Shown here piece by piece: positions 21,904-32,958 of a DNA stretch of 64,000 nucleotides. Numbering within the stretch: the stretch's first letter is position 1; each line of letters begins with the position of its first letter. The notes below the pieces were generated by a model. That model was not told where the DNA came from. It saw only the letters and a program-made list of their open reading frames with translations, and made no database searches. The DNA lies in assembly GCA_001599595.1 (NCBI GenBank), contig BCHH01000007.1:1643785-1707784 (forward strand), given 5' to 3'. The position numbers and the translations under genes were made by a program. The stretch comes from Beverwykella pulmonaria (lineage: Eukaryota > Ascomycota > Dothideomycetes > Pleosporales > Melanommataceae).

Positions 21904-22923
21904 TCATGAGTCTTGGAATGGGGTAATGTCTCGGCCTGAGAATCGAAGCGCGTCTGAAGGGTCCACATCGTCGCCCATTTCTGTGTCCTCGTTGTCCATG
22001 GTATCCTCAATCGTCCTCTTCGGCTTCATTGGTGGCGTCTCCTGAACCGTGAGATGTGATGCGACTTGTTGGAGGCTGTTGTTAAGAGCAGTCGATTGAA
22101 GCAACTCCGTGCGCGAGCTTGCAACAGCTCGCCTTGCGAGGAGGATATCCCAATGTGATCTTAGTATGTTCTTGATGGTATCGTCGAAATTGACACAGAA
22201 GCGCTGTGCTTGGCAGACTTGCATGGATTTGATGTGGTCGAAATTGTCCAGCGTCTCCATCAGATACGCTGCGACCACTGCAGCCGACTTCTCGTTTCCA
22301 GATTCGCAGAATACTAAGACCTTCCCCAATTGTGGATTACCGTTGGCAGCGGTAGCTTTCCGAACCCGTGCCACGTGCTGGTTAATCATCCTGGTGGCGC
22401 GGGAAAAATTGCCGATGAGGTTGAAGAAATTGGGCGCCTCAATGGTTACGACTTCTAAATGCGCCTCCCGCCCTGCAAGCACGGCCCCATTCATGCTGTT
22501 GTCTTTTGCACGTATGGCTAGAATCATGGTGATTCCCTCGCGGGCCAGGAATTCTCTATCTTTGGCCGCAGTCAGCGGGCCAAGGTAAAGCCACGGGAGT
22601 ATCATTTGTGCCTGTCTACGCCGTTCGTATGCCCACTCCAGCAGTGTGTTCTTCTGCACAATGCTGTCCAGATTCATCTCTTTCAGAAAGCTTGTATCGA
22701 GCTCATCGTCGGGGCCATCTGCAGCGCGTCCGACGCTGAGTTCCGGCATGTCGGTCGTGAGGGTGGGCGGGGGAACAAGGATGCGGGGAGGCGTAGGCAG
22801 CCGGTATGTGTATTCATGATGGCGCTTGTGGGATCGAGGGAATTCGGACATGGTAGCATCGTCATGAGCTGACAGCATCTTGGTAGAAGTGGGCGTTCGT
22901 GAGCTGGTGGTGCACCGTGTCAA
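21904..22923 (-). CDS. Dual-specificity-phosphatase-like protein with altered P-loop
   Basis: A single exon of 339 residues (alternative starts at 22878 and 22851). Residues about 105-255 form a DSP fold: ILPWLYLGPLTAAKDREFL, LAREGITMILAIRA and a long helix before the active-site loop. That loop reads VFCESGNEKSAAVVAAYLM: Cys206 is kept, but the preceding His is Phe and the invariant Arg of C-x5-R is Lys212. The family normally needs Arg to bind phosphate, so this is probably a pseudophosphatase or phospho-reader related to STYX proteins. The N- and C-terminal tails are polar; the C-terminus is acidic (DNEDTEMGDDVDPSD). An upstream minus-strand frame (22862-23302, beginning MTSGPPARGIGQLASV) overlaps and might be a separate 5' exon. 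Confidence 0.78.
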   Translation of the reverse strand: MTRCTTSSRTPTSTKMLSAHDDATMSEFPRSHKRHHEYTYRLPTPPRILVPPPTLTTDMPELSVGRAADGPDDELDTSFLKEMNLDSIVQKNTLLEWAYERRRQAQMILPWLYLGPLTAAKDREFLAREGITMILAIRAKDNSMNGAVLAGREAHLEVVTIEAPNFFNLIGNFSRATRMINQHVARVRKATAANGNPQLGKVLVFCESGNEKSAAVVAAYLMETLDNFDHIKSMQVCQAQRFCVNFDDTIKNILRSHWDILLARRAVASSRTELLQSTALNNSLQQVASHLTVQETPPMKPKRTIEDTMDNEDTEMGDDVDPSDALRFSGRDITPFQDS

Positions 22924-23766
22924 GGTGGGGTTGTTTTAGGCGATTGTGAAACAACGGAAGCAGACTGTGGAGCAGAGTATTTGAAATTACACCCGTAGGT
23001 TGCGCGGCGAGGCTCAATGGTGGTGAGGTCGCAGTGAAAGCGCAATGGCCTGGGTGGAGGGGTAGCCCCAGGCAGCAGAGGGTGAGACGCGCAGTTTCGG
23101 AGGTAGAAGCGTTCCGATCCTTCAAGAGAGGGTCTCCAGAGAGTGGGAAGGCCTCAGATAAAGGGTTGAATCGCGGTGAGCCGTGTATCTCATAATGAGA
23201 AGCGAAATGTGAAGGTGGAGGAGTATTCCCGGGAGGTGAAATAAGTCCCTCGATGACGGAAGCTAGCTGCCCAATCCCCCGGGCGGGAGGACCTGACGTC
23301 ACGTGAGGCTATCACTTCCGTGAGCGCCAACTTAGCCTCCAGCCTTCTCACCATCTTTCTCTCGATTGCATCCTTTCCCATTCTTCCATCGACATCTTGC
23401 TGTGTCGTCGGGTCTGTTTCAAAAGAAATAGTAGAGGCGCAGAAGCAGAGCAGACGCCTTGACGACTCATGTCGCGTCCCGCGACATCGGACGCGAAAAT
23501 GCAGCATGTAAACGGCTCAGGTTAGCGATAGCCACTTTCACGATCTAGCATCTATCCCTCATGGGACCTGTTCTCCGCAGAGTGTGCATGGGCATTCTAC
23601 ATGCGGCAGTCGGCTGCATGGACAGGCCACGTCTGGAAATTCAATAGATATAGGTGCAAAGCTCTCATACTGGGTATTTTACCCAGCTTTCCTGATGGTC
23701 TTCATTCTCAGTCTCTCAGTCCATGCGCTGCTACTCTCCATTGCATCGCATTGACTGCATTCCACA
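22924..23766. other. Divergent intergenic region
   Basis: This lies between the phosphatase-like gene (minus) and the acetyltransferase (plus). The minus frame 22862-23302 (146 codons) is Pro/Leu-rich and could be a 5' exon or upstream ORF of the phosphatase-like gene. No other feature was seen. Confidence 0.35.
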
Positions 23767-24732
23767 ATGCCCATCCGTCCAGCGCGCTTCTCAGACCACG
23801 CCGCTTTAGCCAACTTATGCCGCGCATCCTTCTTCGACGAAGACCTCTTCGGTCGAGTGATGCATCCACGCCGCAACGAGTTCCCCGACGACTCTGCGCT
23901 GTTCTGGCTGCAGCACATCCGAAGTCTCTGGTTTGACTGGCGAACCCAGCATCTAGTAGCCGTCACGCGAGATGAGAAAGATGGACAAGAGAAAATCGTC
24001 GGACTTGCAATCTGGCAGAGGCAAGGCGAGGGCGGGAAAAAGATGGCACTGAGCAGCATAGACCCACGTAGGTGTTCATTTCTCCGCCCAAATGTTATCT
24101 CATTGCGGGTTGCAGAGTTGGTGTGATGTCATCGTCGACCGTTATCTTGCGATTCGTCTCCTACTTCCTCTCTCATCTCCATGGCTTTCTTCCGCATACT
24201 CACCCGTTTCCCTATACGGAGTTACCCGTTGCCAGAGACTTCGCTTCCTCCTTCCCCATCCATCCCAATAGTCTTCTCTCGCAACACCTGCACGTAGCCG
24301 TACTCTACCCACCCGCTGACATTCCCAGGCAACCTCGCACTGCCCCTCACCGCCCTCAACCGCCTCCTCTCCTCCATCCTCTACCCCAATCGTGCCCTGG
24401 ACCCCACAAAAGAAAACATCCTCTCTCTCTCGGCCCCGTACTCTGCACACCACTGGTCTGGCGCCCGGCAGGAAAACTGGTACCTCTCCCTGTGTGCCGT
24501 GCATCCTGACTACCAAGGCAAAGGGTTCGGGCGGGAGCTAGTTGAGTGGGGGCTAAACGAAGCTAAAAAAGAGAATGTACATGCGAGTGTGATGAGCAGT
24601 GAGGGGAAAGATGGGTTTTATCTACGGAGTGGGTTTGAGGAGGTGGTTGGGAACGCGACCGAGGGCGAGGGTAACCCGTTGGAGGGAGTCAAGGGCGGTT
24701 CAATACTCTTCACATATCCAAAGGGGACATGA
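23767..24732 (+). CDS. GNAT-family N-acetyltransferase
   Basis: Exons 23767-24067 and 24329-24732 (261-nt intron, phase-compatible) give 234 residues. The N-terminus MPIRPARFSDHAALANL is the typical first strand and helix of GNAT enzymes. Motif A is clear: LCAVHPDYQGKGFGRELVEW, with the Q-x-x-G-x-G acetyl-CoA pyrophosphate loop, followed by a motif-B-like end (SEGKDGFYLRSGFEEV). These enzymes transfer acetyl from acetyl-CoA to an amine. The substrate cannot be read from sequence; small-molecule acetylation is usual for this fungal subgroup. The intron is long for this window and could hide a small exon. Confidence 0.82.
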
Positions 24733-26407
24733 TAGAGAGCGAGGGTGGGGGGAAAGTGGATTCTCTTCAAGTCTATAATTCAGCCTGTTATAATACTCTA
24801 GGTCCCCCAAGATCATCCGCATATCACAGCAAGATGCCTATCCCAATTTCCAGCACTACCATACCGTCGATCCCGTTCGCACACGTCGTCCGTCGAGATC
24901 GTAAAAATATCTCGGCGGTTGTCATCAAATCTAGATAACCGGACGAACGCGCACTCCAAAGATGCGCGACCCGCACATCCCCTTCATAGCAACGATCAGC
25001 GTTTCTGGTTCTCCATCCCTGCAGATGTGATTCCAGGAACGCGAGCATCTCCCGTGTGGGTCTCGTCACCCATCCCGTCTCTTCGTGTTTTTCTCCTGCA
25101 ATGTCACCGAAGTCGGCATGCTTACGTCTGCTCCGAGCAATCCCGCGTCGATTCAAACTAGTCCAAGAGCTCTCGACCTTATTACTCAACACAAACAAGC
25201 AGCAAACATGACGAAATATCACTGCCACCACACCGCTTCTTCCATCCTCCAACGTCTCACGCCTCTGACAAGCCCAAGCGAACTCTTCTCCAGCCTCATT
25301 TCTCCAGCGTTAGATCCCGCAGTCCTCACCCTTCCACTCGTCCAATAAGGCAAAAACCTGCTTGTCGGATAGCGTCTCTTCCACGGGCGTGCGCAGCCAC
25401 ACAAAACGACCATTTTGCTTTTTCGCTCGCACGCGTCCGTGTCGACCCGCCTCGCCGTCCATCTCCAACTTTCGCTATCGCTAATCCAGAATCCGAACCC
25501 GCAATCCCATCTCACCACCCTCGCCTGATACATAGCTTCGGATAAGTGCAGACAGCAGATAACGCCCGCTCTTCCATTCGCTCTCTTGCAAGCCAGACAC
25601 AGGTCGGTTCATACCAACCTGTTCAGAACCTCCACACAATGATTTTAAAAAAAATTCAAATTCCCCACGCGCTGGTCTCGGAACCAGGAACGCAGGACTA
25701 GAGTGTTTGTGACGCAGGAGCAAAACGTCTTGGTCTCGCTGTTTTAACAAGGGGTAAGCGAGTAGAACGCCACGGGCCGTGGCGCGAGCCCGCCCGTCTG
25801 GCAGCTTCCGAGGAACATTGTCTGGGCCGGCGCAACTCGACTCGTGAGACGAGGAAAGAAATGGAAATGGAAATGGAAAAGGAAATGGAAGATTCTGTAA
25901 TCTCCACACATCTTACTTACTCGTGGAAGCGTACAAAATGTTATAGTTGTGAAGAAGAATCGACAAACAAACCAAAGAAAGTAATGATATTTGATGTGAG
26001 ACCAAAAATGTTGAGGTGCAGAGAGGAACGCCATACGAGTTCTGATTGGCTACCGTTGGGGCGGGTAAAAAAAAGCGACGCCTAGCGTGAATGAGAGTGA
26101 GCCTTTCCGGAACACCACCGACAACGCTTTTGGAACAAGACGGGAGGGAGAGACGGCACAGAGTATGACTTGTGATTGTGGAGAGATGTTCTTGGTTGAT
26201 TGAACCTCTTGGGTCTCGAAGGTCACCCTTTGCGGAACATGAGAAACTGCTTTGGGTGCAAGTCATTACGACGAGAAGAACGGCATAATCGGTTGGACAT
26301 ACGAAATTGAAAATATCTAATAGTAGTACCTGGTCATAAAACTCCTCTTCTATCCTTTGCCGTGGCCCTGCCGTGTACTTCTTTTCTTACAACCATCATC
26401 ACACCTA
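24733..26407. other. Intergenic with one possible small gene and a microsatellite
   Basis: It contains the candidate small gene at 25310-25533 and an (AAATGG)n-like run at about 25858-25890. Other minus-strand ORFs between 24824 and 25909 have plausible patches (for example GVLLAYPLLKQRDQDVLLL near 25750), so a larger spliced minus-strand gene could exist, but I could not build one. Confidence 0.35.
25310..25533 (-). CDS. Candidate small protein or C-terminal part of an unresolved gene
   Basis: ATG at 25533, an intron at 25515-25475 (GTGAGA...GATAG, 41 nt) and a TAA at 25312-25310 give about 60 residues. The second exon reads convincingly (RVRAKKQNGRFVWLRTPVEE, TLSDKQVFALLDEWKGED). No family recognised. 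It could equally be the last exons of a longer gene extending towards 25909. Confidence 0.3.
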
Positions 26408-27663
26408 TCACACATGCTCTGACCGTACTTCAAACTGCACGTCTCGACGAATGAACAGTTCCTGAGATCCGTGGCTCATCGCGTCCTCCTCTTTCGCATT
26501 TGGACTTGCGCGTCCTCGTCCGTGGCCAGCGGTCGTAAACGGTTTTGTGCTAACCTTCACGTCACCTTTATCTTCGTTGTGACTCCCCACTATACTACCG
26601 TCCTTGTTGAGTGACTGCATGCGATAGCTGAGTCCCTGGTTCCCACTTGATCCGTATCCGTTCGAGGTATATCCGACTTTGACTCCGCTGCCTGTGTCGA
26701 AGGAGCGAATGAACGACTTGAGGCATGGGACTGTGCCCGCTATGAGAGAGAAGCATAACTGGCTTTGCTGGAGGACGATGGCGGTTGTGCGGTCGACCCC
26801 TGGGTTGCTGCTGTGTAGTGACCGGTTCCAGTTCGTGAGGGCGAGGAATGAGAGGGGAATGAGAGGCAATCGGAAGGCAAAGACTGAAATAACTTGTATT
26901 TTCAGCGATGTGCCCATCTGAAGTTGCCAGACCAGGTACGCAGGGACCAGAACGAGTATGACATCGGTAAGGGCGTCCGTTATAGTGACAACTTGGTACC
27001 GGGTGAAGATGCCGGGGCATATTTCAGCTTCTGTCGGCGGCGCGTTGCTTCGAGGTGAACAGCCCACAGACACCATGAACATGACAAATGCCGTCCATGT
27101 GACCATCACTCCCACAACAATGTTGCAAATAAGCCAGAACTTCTTTGCATCGCGAGTGAAGAGACGTTGTATGAGCATCATCGCCGCGCACTTCGAGAGG
27201 CCAAGTGCGAAGTAGAGGGCGATTTGGTTGCCGTATTGCGACTGATGGCTATCAGTCCGGAACTTGTATTTATACATGGGGAAAACTCACAGATGCCATG
27301 CGAGCATATTGACTGTCAGAAAGGAGATCAAAATTTCTTCCCAGACCAGCTGACAAAGAAACAAGAAGAAGAGCAAATTGTACTACGCTGATGAACTGTG
27401 ATCTCGTGGTCAGTATAGATACTTGTGAGGTCAAGGACTGGGAACGGTGCAACAAAGTTTCATACCTGCGCCACGCAAGTTGCCCAGTCATCGAAGCCGA
27501 ACACTTGCCACTTGATGGCACATCGTGTCAAGAAAGTGAGTGTGGAATATGTAAAGGTGAGAAAGGCAGCGATGTATATGATGCCTCCACGGTCGTCAAG
27601 AGAGACAGTGGCAAACCGATAGCCGGGAGCAACAAGTTCGGCCATTGAAGGAGTGAGCGGCAC
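26408..27663 (-). CDS. Rhodopsin-domain (PTH11-like) integral membrane protein
   Basis: Exons 27663-27466, 27395-27291 and 27241-26408, all phase 0, give 378 residues (372 if the second ATG at 27645 is used). The order of features matches the family: GIIYIAAFLTFTYSTLTFLT, GFDDWATCVAQ, SKCAAMMLIQRLFTRDAKKF, a Cys-containing extracellular loop (VGCSPRSNAPPTEAEICPG), the helix TDALTDVILVLVPAYLVWQL, then DRTTAIVLQQSQLCFSLIAG and CLKSFIRSFDTGSG. The cytosolic tail is about 90 residues. It is a paralogue in family only of the 7193-8739 protein; sequence similarity is low. Probable plasma-membrane sensor; ligand unknown. Confidence 0.85.
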
Positions 27664-29127
27664 GTCGGGATGCGAACGGCGGGATCAGGGCTGAATATAA
27701 CTTTGCATTGCAAATTCGAAAGCAGTCAATTAATGTCGGAACACCAACGCCGTACCGTTGGGCTGGTTCCTTCTGATATCAGGACTCCCATGTCTCTGGC
27801 GGCACAGCCCGTTAGACACGATTCCCCTGTTCATGGAGTGGATGGGGGCTTCAACCGTCACGGCAAAAGCATGGACAGTCTGTCATCCACAAGTGATACC
27901 ATCTGCATGGATGCCAGTTTCCAAAGCAGCTGCATTGATCATAGTGACCTACCAAGGCATCTTGGTCTGTTTTAGTTGAGAAAAGAAACGAGATTGAAGT
28001 GACGGCGGACGTCAGTGGTTGTGTGGAAGAGGATCGATGAGTTATTATTGGCCTATCAGCTTGCACTGTAAGTAGTAACAGTCTAAAAGGGACATTTAGT
28101 CCACTGTCGACCCAATCCATGGGACAGCCGCTACCTCAGGGGCTTGTCACTGGTGTCGACGGGTGGAATACGAGCTGGTTCGATTGGAACGGAGCTATAG
28201 AACGAAGCTTGACATGACCTTGGAGACGAGACGCCGCGTGACAGCCGCAGCAGCCACGAGAGGAGGGCGAGCACGACGGCGGAGGACAGTGGGCTTGGAG
28301 AGCTGTTTCAACCAGGTCGGATGGTCGCTGCTTTTAGTGTGACGGGAACATCTACCGGCCCGAGGGCAAACCCCTGTTGCGCTTAGTTGGACCCCTGCTG
28401 CGCTTGCTTTGGACCCTGCTGCTAATTACTTTAGCATTCACACTTCAGTCCCACACACATGCTCAATGCTCAACTATCTTTCGCACAGCTCGCAACCTAA
28501 CCTCTGCTCATAGATGTATTTCCTCTCTTCATGATACGCACCAAAGAATTAAGGGCATCGACGGCGACGGCGACGACGACGACAACGACGATAATCAACC
28601 TACTGCTGCATTCGCCCCGCCTGCATCTCCCTGCTTTCGCCCGCTAGGTGCCGCGCCTAGATCGCTACACCAAGCATGGTTCGGCCGCTCCCCGCTCTAG
28701 TTTCCCGTCCAATCCACCTCGCCCGGCACTTGTGGCGGCCCAAGCGCCAATCCTGTTCACCTGTGCATATTGTGCCAGTCCCGACCGTTAAGACAAGCAG
28801 TCGAATCCCCCACGACGACGCGGTAAGCGCTATCACGAACACGAGCCGCGTCGCACTATTGGAGCCGTGGCTTCAGGTGTCGAGCTCGTTTCCACACCAT
28901 GGGAGACTTAGTCCAGCCTATAGGATCCTTGGAGCACTTTTTTCCACACCCCGGTTTTGCCCCCTCAAAGCGACCTGGGGCAGTATTTGGATGTCTGGTC
29001 CTTCCACACCCTTATGCACCCAGACGTCTTTTCTACCTTCCTCGTTCTTTCCTTCAGACCTTTCAATTAGGTCTTCTTCCCCTCCTCACTTCTACGTTCC
29101 TCTGTTTCTGCAGACATTGAAGCAGCT
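27664..29127. other. Divergent promoter region
   Basis: This lies between the receptor gene (minus) and the permease gene (plus). Plus ORFs at 28377-28700 and 28676-29317 lack motifs and overlap the permease first exon in another frame. The last 100 bases before the permease start are pyrimidine-rich (CTTCCTCG..., TTCTTCCCCTCC), typical of strong fungal promoters. Confidence 0.45.
28559..28591 (+). repeat. (GAC/GGC)n trinucleotide repeat
   Basis: An imperfect run of about eleven CGACGG/CGACGA units upstream of the permease gene. No coding context. Confidence 0.7.
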
Positions 29128-30836
29128 ATGGACGACTTCAAAGGTGCAGATGCTGAGACTCGACATCGCGACAGCGGCAGCGCCGAGTCGCAAGAGAATC
29201 CTGTTGTCTCCGAGAAGAAAGGAACTCCCGAAGATCAAAAAGATATGCAGAGGATGGGAAAGACTCAAGAATTACGAAGAAATTTCCGATTTGTTTCGAT
29301 ATTTGGGTACTCGATGATTCTCATGGCAACATGGGAAACCGTTTTGACGTAAGCATATATATTTCAGACCCAGTGAACTTTTCTAACCCCATCTTAGAAC
29401 ACTTATCATACCATTGCTTAATGGCGGAACAGGCGGTGCAATTTTTGTGTTTCTTGGTACCGCAGCTGGAATGGGCTTTGTCATCGTTTCAATGGCTGAA
29501 ATGGCCTCCATGGCGCCAACATCAGGCGGACAATATCACTGGGTTTCCGAGTTTGCTCCCAAAAAGCACCAGAAGTTCCTCAGCTACCTTGTTGGTAAGT
29601 CAATCAGATCGTTTTTGTACTGCATGCTACAAACACCTATATATACATCGAATCTTTCGCTAACTCCCGATAGGATGGCTCTCCGTTCTTGGCTGGCAGA
29701 CGGGTATTCCATCCATCGCCTTCCTTGCTGGTACTCAAATCCAAGGCCTCATCATACTCAACAACGATTCCTATGTCCCTCAAAGGTGGCACGGCACAAT
29801 GATTGTTATCGCTGTTGCTTCGTTCTCCATCGTCTTCAACACACTGCTGGCAAGGAAGCTTCCTCTCGTGGAAGGCACCGTCTTAGTCCTCCACATCTTT
29901 GGATTTTTCGCCATCTTCATCACGTTATGGGTCTTGGCACCACGCAGTGCTCCTAGCGACGTCTTTGGTCAATTCCAAGATAACGCTGGCTGGGGCAACA
30001 TAGGCCTCGCTTGTCTCGTTGGTCAATTGGCTCCCATCTTCTCATTGTTGGGCTCTGACGCCGCAACACACATGTCCGAAGAGCTTCGCGATGCTTCGTA
30101 CACACTTCCTCGTGCCATGATTTGGACCGCAGTTTCCAACAGCATCTTGGGTTTCCTCATGCTCGTCACTGTTTGCTTCTGCCTTGGCGATGTTGAGAGC
30201 ATCATTTCATCCAAGACCGGGTTCCCTCACATCCAGGTCTTCTACAACGCTACCGGATCGCTTGCTGGTGCCTCTGCCCTGACTGCCATTACCGTTGTGA
30301 TGGCTGTTTTCGGTTGCGTTAACAATGTTGCAACTTCCTCGCGCCAGCTCTTCGCCTTCGCTCGTGACTCTGGTATTCCTTTTGGCGGCTTCCTTTCTAA
30401 GGTTCAACCAGGATGGGACATCCCCCTCAATTCGGTTATCGTCTCTTTTATCGTTGCCGTCCTCTTGTCTCTAATCAACATCGGAAGCACCGTCGCCTTC
30501 AACTCTATCGCCTCTCTCGGAACATGCGCCCTGCTTTCGTCCTACATCATCTCCATCTCCTGCCTTTTCCTCAAAAGATGGCGCAATGAGCCTCTCCTGC
30601 CTTCTCGATTCGCCTTGGGCAAGGCCGGTATCTGGGTCAACGGTATCGCAGTCACGTATCTCATCGTCGCTCTGCTCTTCAGCTTCTTCCCGAGCTTCCC
30701 GCACCCGACAGTCGATCTAATGAACTGGAATATTTTGATCTACGGATGTGTGGTTATTTTCTCGCTTGTTTACTTTTACTTCAAGGGTAGGCATGTGTAT
30801 GTTGGGCCTGTGGAGTATATCAACAAGGATTTGTAG
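29128..30836 (+). CDS. APC-superfamily amino-acid/GABA/choline permease
   Basis: Exons 29128-29348, 29398-29594 and 29674-30836 join to 526 residues; introns are 49 and 79 nt. After a polar N-terminal tail the first helix region reads FRFVSIFGYSMILMATWET, then IPLLNGGTGGAIFVFLGTAA and MASMAPTSGGQYHWVSEFAP, the signature of the fungal GABA/choline transporter group (Uga4/Hnm1-like). Further landmarks are SLLGSDAATHMSEELRDAS and SRQLFAFARDSGIPFGGFLS. Twelve transmembrane helices are expected. Likely role: plasma-membrane uptake of an amino acid, GABA or choline-type amine. The substrate is not decidable from sequence. Confidence 0.9.
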
Positions 30837-31055
30837 ATAAAAAGATAGTTGGGCATTTAAAAAACAGGGGAGCTACGGGCGTTGAGCAAATGAACCATGT
30901 TAGCCCTTGCATTCACTACCTTGCACTATACAATCTTAGTGCTCTGTTCTCTAACAGACAAGGAAAAACTCGCTCTCTGCTTTCCACACCGCAACTCGTC
31001 ATGGTGTAGCGGTATGAGCAGTCAAAGAGGAAGGTGCCTCAATGTACTTCACGCA

Positions 31056-31150
31056 ATGTGATAGGTCCCGACAGTACGGATCATGCAGCGAAAATTTCCC
31101 TTGCCCTGCTGTACTGTATGTGACTGGTCCCGACAAGACGGATCACACAG
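31056..31150 (+). repeat. Two-copy imperfect direct repeat
   Basis: Unit one is at 31056-31088 and unit two at 31118-31150. Both contain GGTCCCGACA then ACGGATCA and CAG, with about 75% identity and a 62-bp spacing. Origin unknown. Confidence 0.6.
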
Positions 31151-31273
31151 TAAAGGTTTCTAGAATTCTGCATTTTCACACGTTTCCAACGAGATCTGTC
31201 CAGATTTGTTCTTTTACTCCGCGTTTCAATATATCTGCTTTTTAAGGAAATTAATTTAACGGGGATGAGGAGA

Positions 31274-31293
31274 AGCAGCAGCAGCAGCAGCAG
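31274..31293 (+). repeat. (AGC)n microsatellite
   Basis: Six to seven AGC units in noncoding sequence. Confidence 0.8.
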
Positions 31294-32958
31294 AATCCAT
31301 AACTAAGCTCACAAAAATTGCTTATGCCGTTGATGTGGGTTCCAGAATTGATGGGTCAAAGTGTATTCCTGGCTTCCTCAACTGTGAACGCACAATTTTG
31401 CTTCCCCGTGTCCGAGTCGAAAGCCAGAATCCTTGCTCTATAGAATATTCCCGGCGCCTCTGACGTCCTTAATCCGTTCTCTACGCTATTCCTTCCAGAC
31501 GGCTATATACGAATCCGAATGGCCGTCACGAGTCGTATAACAGGTTTGTTGAGGCGGCGAGCAATACGGTACATATGCATCACGCCACGAATGGAATCGA
31601 ATAACTAAAATGCAAATTACCGATGCCCTTCCGTTCTTCCTTCCCACTGCGCTGGAACCGAGGTGACAACGATTGCAGTTGGTGGCCGGCACTTGTTGTA
31701 AGCGCCGGCTTTCATGACGGGTGTTCGACTCGACGAGGCGATAGTTTAGAACGAAATGAGTAGAGCTTGATTCATTTCAGGAAATTTGGTGAGTCTCAAT
31801 TCGGCTTTTCCTTTTCTCCTGCCTTCGTTCCACTTGTGCATTCTTCTCTTACTAGAATAGAATACACAGGTCCAGCCTCCGTATGCACACCAGCTAGCTT
31901 CCCAGTTTTCTGGCCTAGAAAACGCCTCGCACGTTTCTAAATCGTGGGCTGGAAAGGTACCCGAGCCGCAGCAGCCTCATGAAACAGGGAAAGTCTGACC
32001 GTGAAATTGAACTTGCCAAGGGCGCTGTGACGTTGACAGTTGACACTTCCAAGAGTGTGTTGAAACGTAGAGGTGTCTTCTGGTGCTCTTAGTGCGCGTG
32101 GTAATAAGAAAGCGTGTACTGGATGGATGAAATGGCTCCCGACTGGTCGACAAGATTGGAAAATGTTCGAGATGAGACATGCTCTGGTCCAAATTGATCT
32201 TTCATTATTAAATCAGGCTCATTGAGAAAATGCATGAAGATCGTGATCGCCGATCATGCTGTGCCGTTTCTGTGTTACTTGCAACGGTCGGATCGCTGTT
32301 CCTCGCGCTGAAGAGTTAATTAGCGCGATTTCATATTTGCCGCTCATCTCAACACTGAAGATTGAATGCATTGTGTGAGTCTTTTCTCATACTTACCAAA
32401 GCAACCAAAAGGAAGTTAGAAGCATGACGCTGTAGCATAGAATAATTCCTTTCTTGGAGAAGACGTAAATAACGGATCTTCCTCATGTACTTGAGAGTGC
32501 CAAGAGTGAGCACTTGTTTCGAGCACCTTAGCCATCATGAAGTCAAGAGATTCTCTATTTACCAGTAGGAGTTAATCTGCTGCTTCGGGCTGTAGAAGAT
32601 ACGTGAGATAGAAGGGAGAAATGCGGAGGGCTAGAAGACCTAGTGCTGGGTGCTGGTAGTCTGTGGTAGATTCAACGTTGTCTGTGTGGTCTCTATCGAC
32701 GGAAACTAGTGACATGCATATGTGATGTGAATCACGGTGTGTGCTTTTACTGATAGATACTATGTGAAAGAGGTTAGCGTGGGGAAATGTACGGCATCAG
32801 GATACTACGTATCTACACAGTAATCATGGGTTATGGGCCGTATTCTGGAAACAGAAGTGAGAAGGGATCTTGCATCAAGTCTGTGAATTATCCTATACTG
32901 TACTCTACCGCATTTCCCTCCAACAAGTTCTCTCCTCTCCCTCAGTTATCCAACCCCT

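Larger units (their letters stand above)
30837..32958. other. Long intergenic stretch with small repeats
   Basis: It contains a two-copy imperfect repeat (31056-31150) and an (AGC)n tract (31274-31293). Short ORFs on both strands have no motifs. A TGGTGTAGCGGTA patch at about 31002 recalls a tRNA D-arm, but no complete cloverleaf follows. Confidence 0.4.

Noticed and set aside
28676..29317. 213-codon plus ORF overlapping the permease first exon
   Set aside because: Different frame from the permease, no motif; the permease exon explains the coding signal.
31002..31075. tRNA-like patch TGGTGTAGCGGTA
   Set aside because: No acceptor stem pairing or T-arm could be found downstream.
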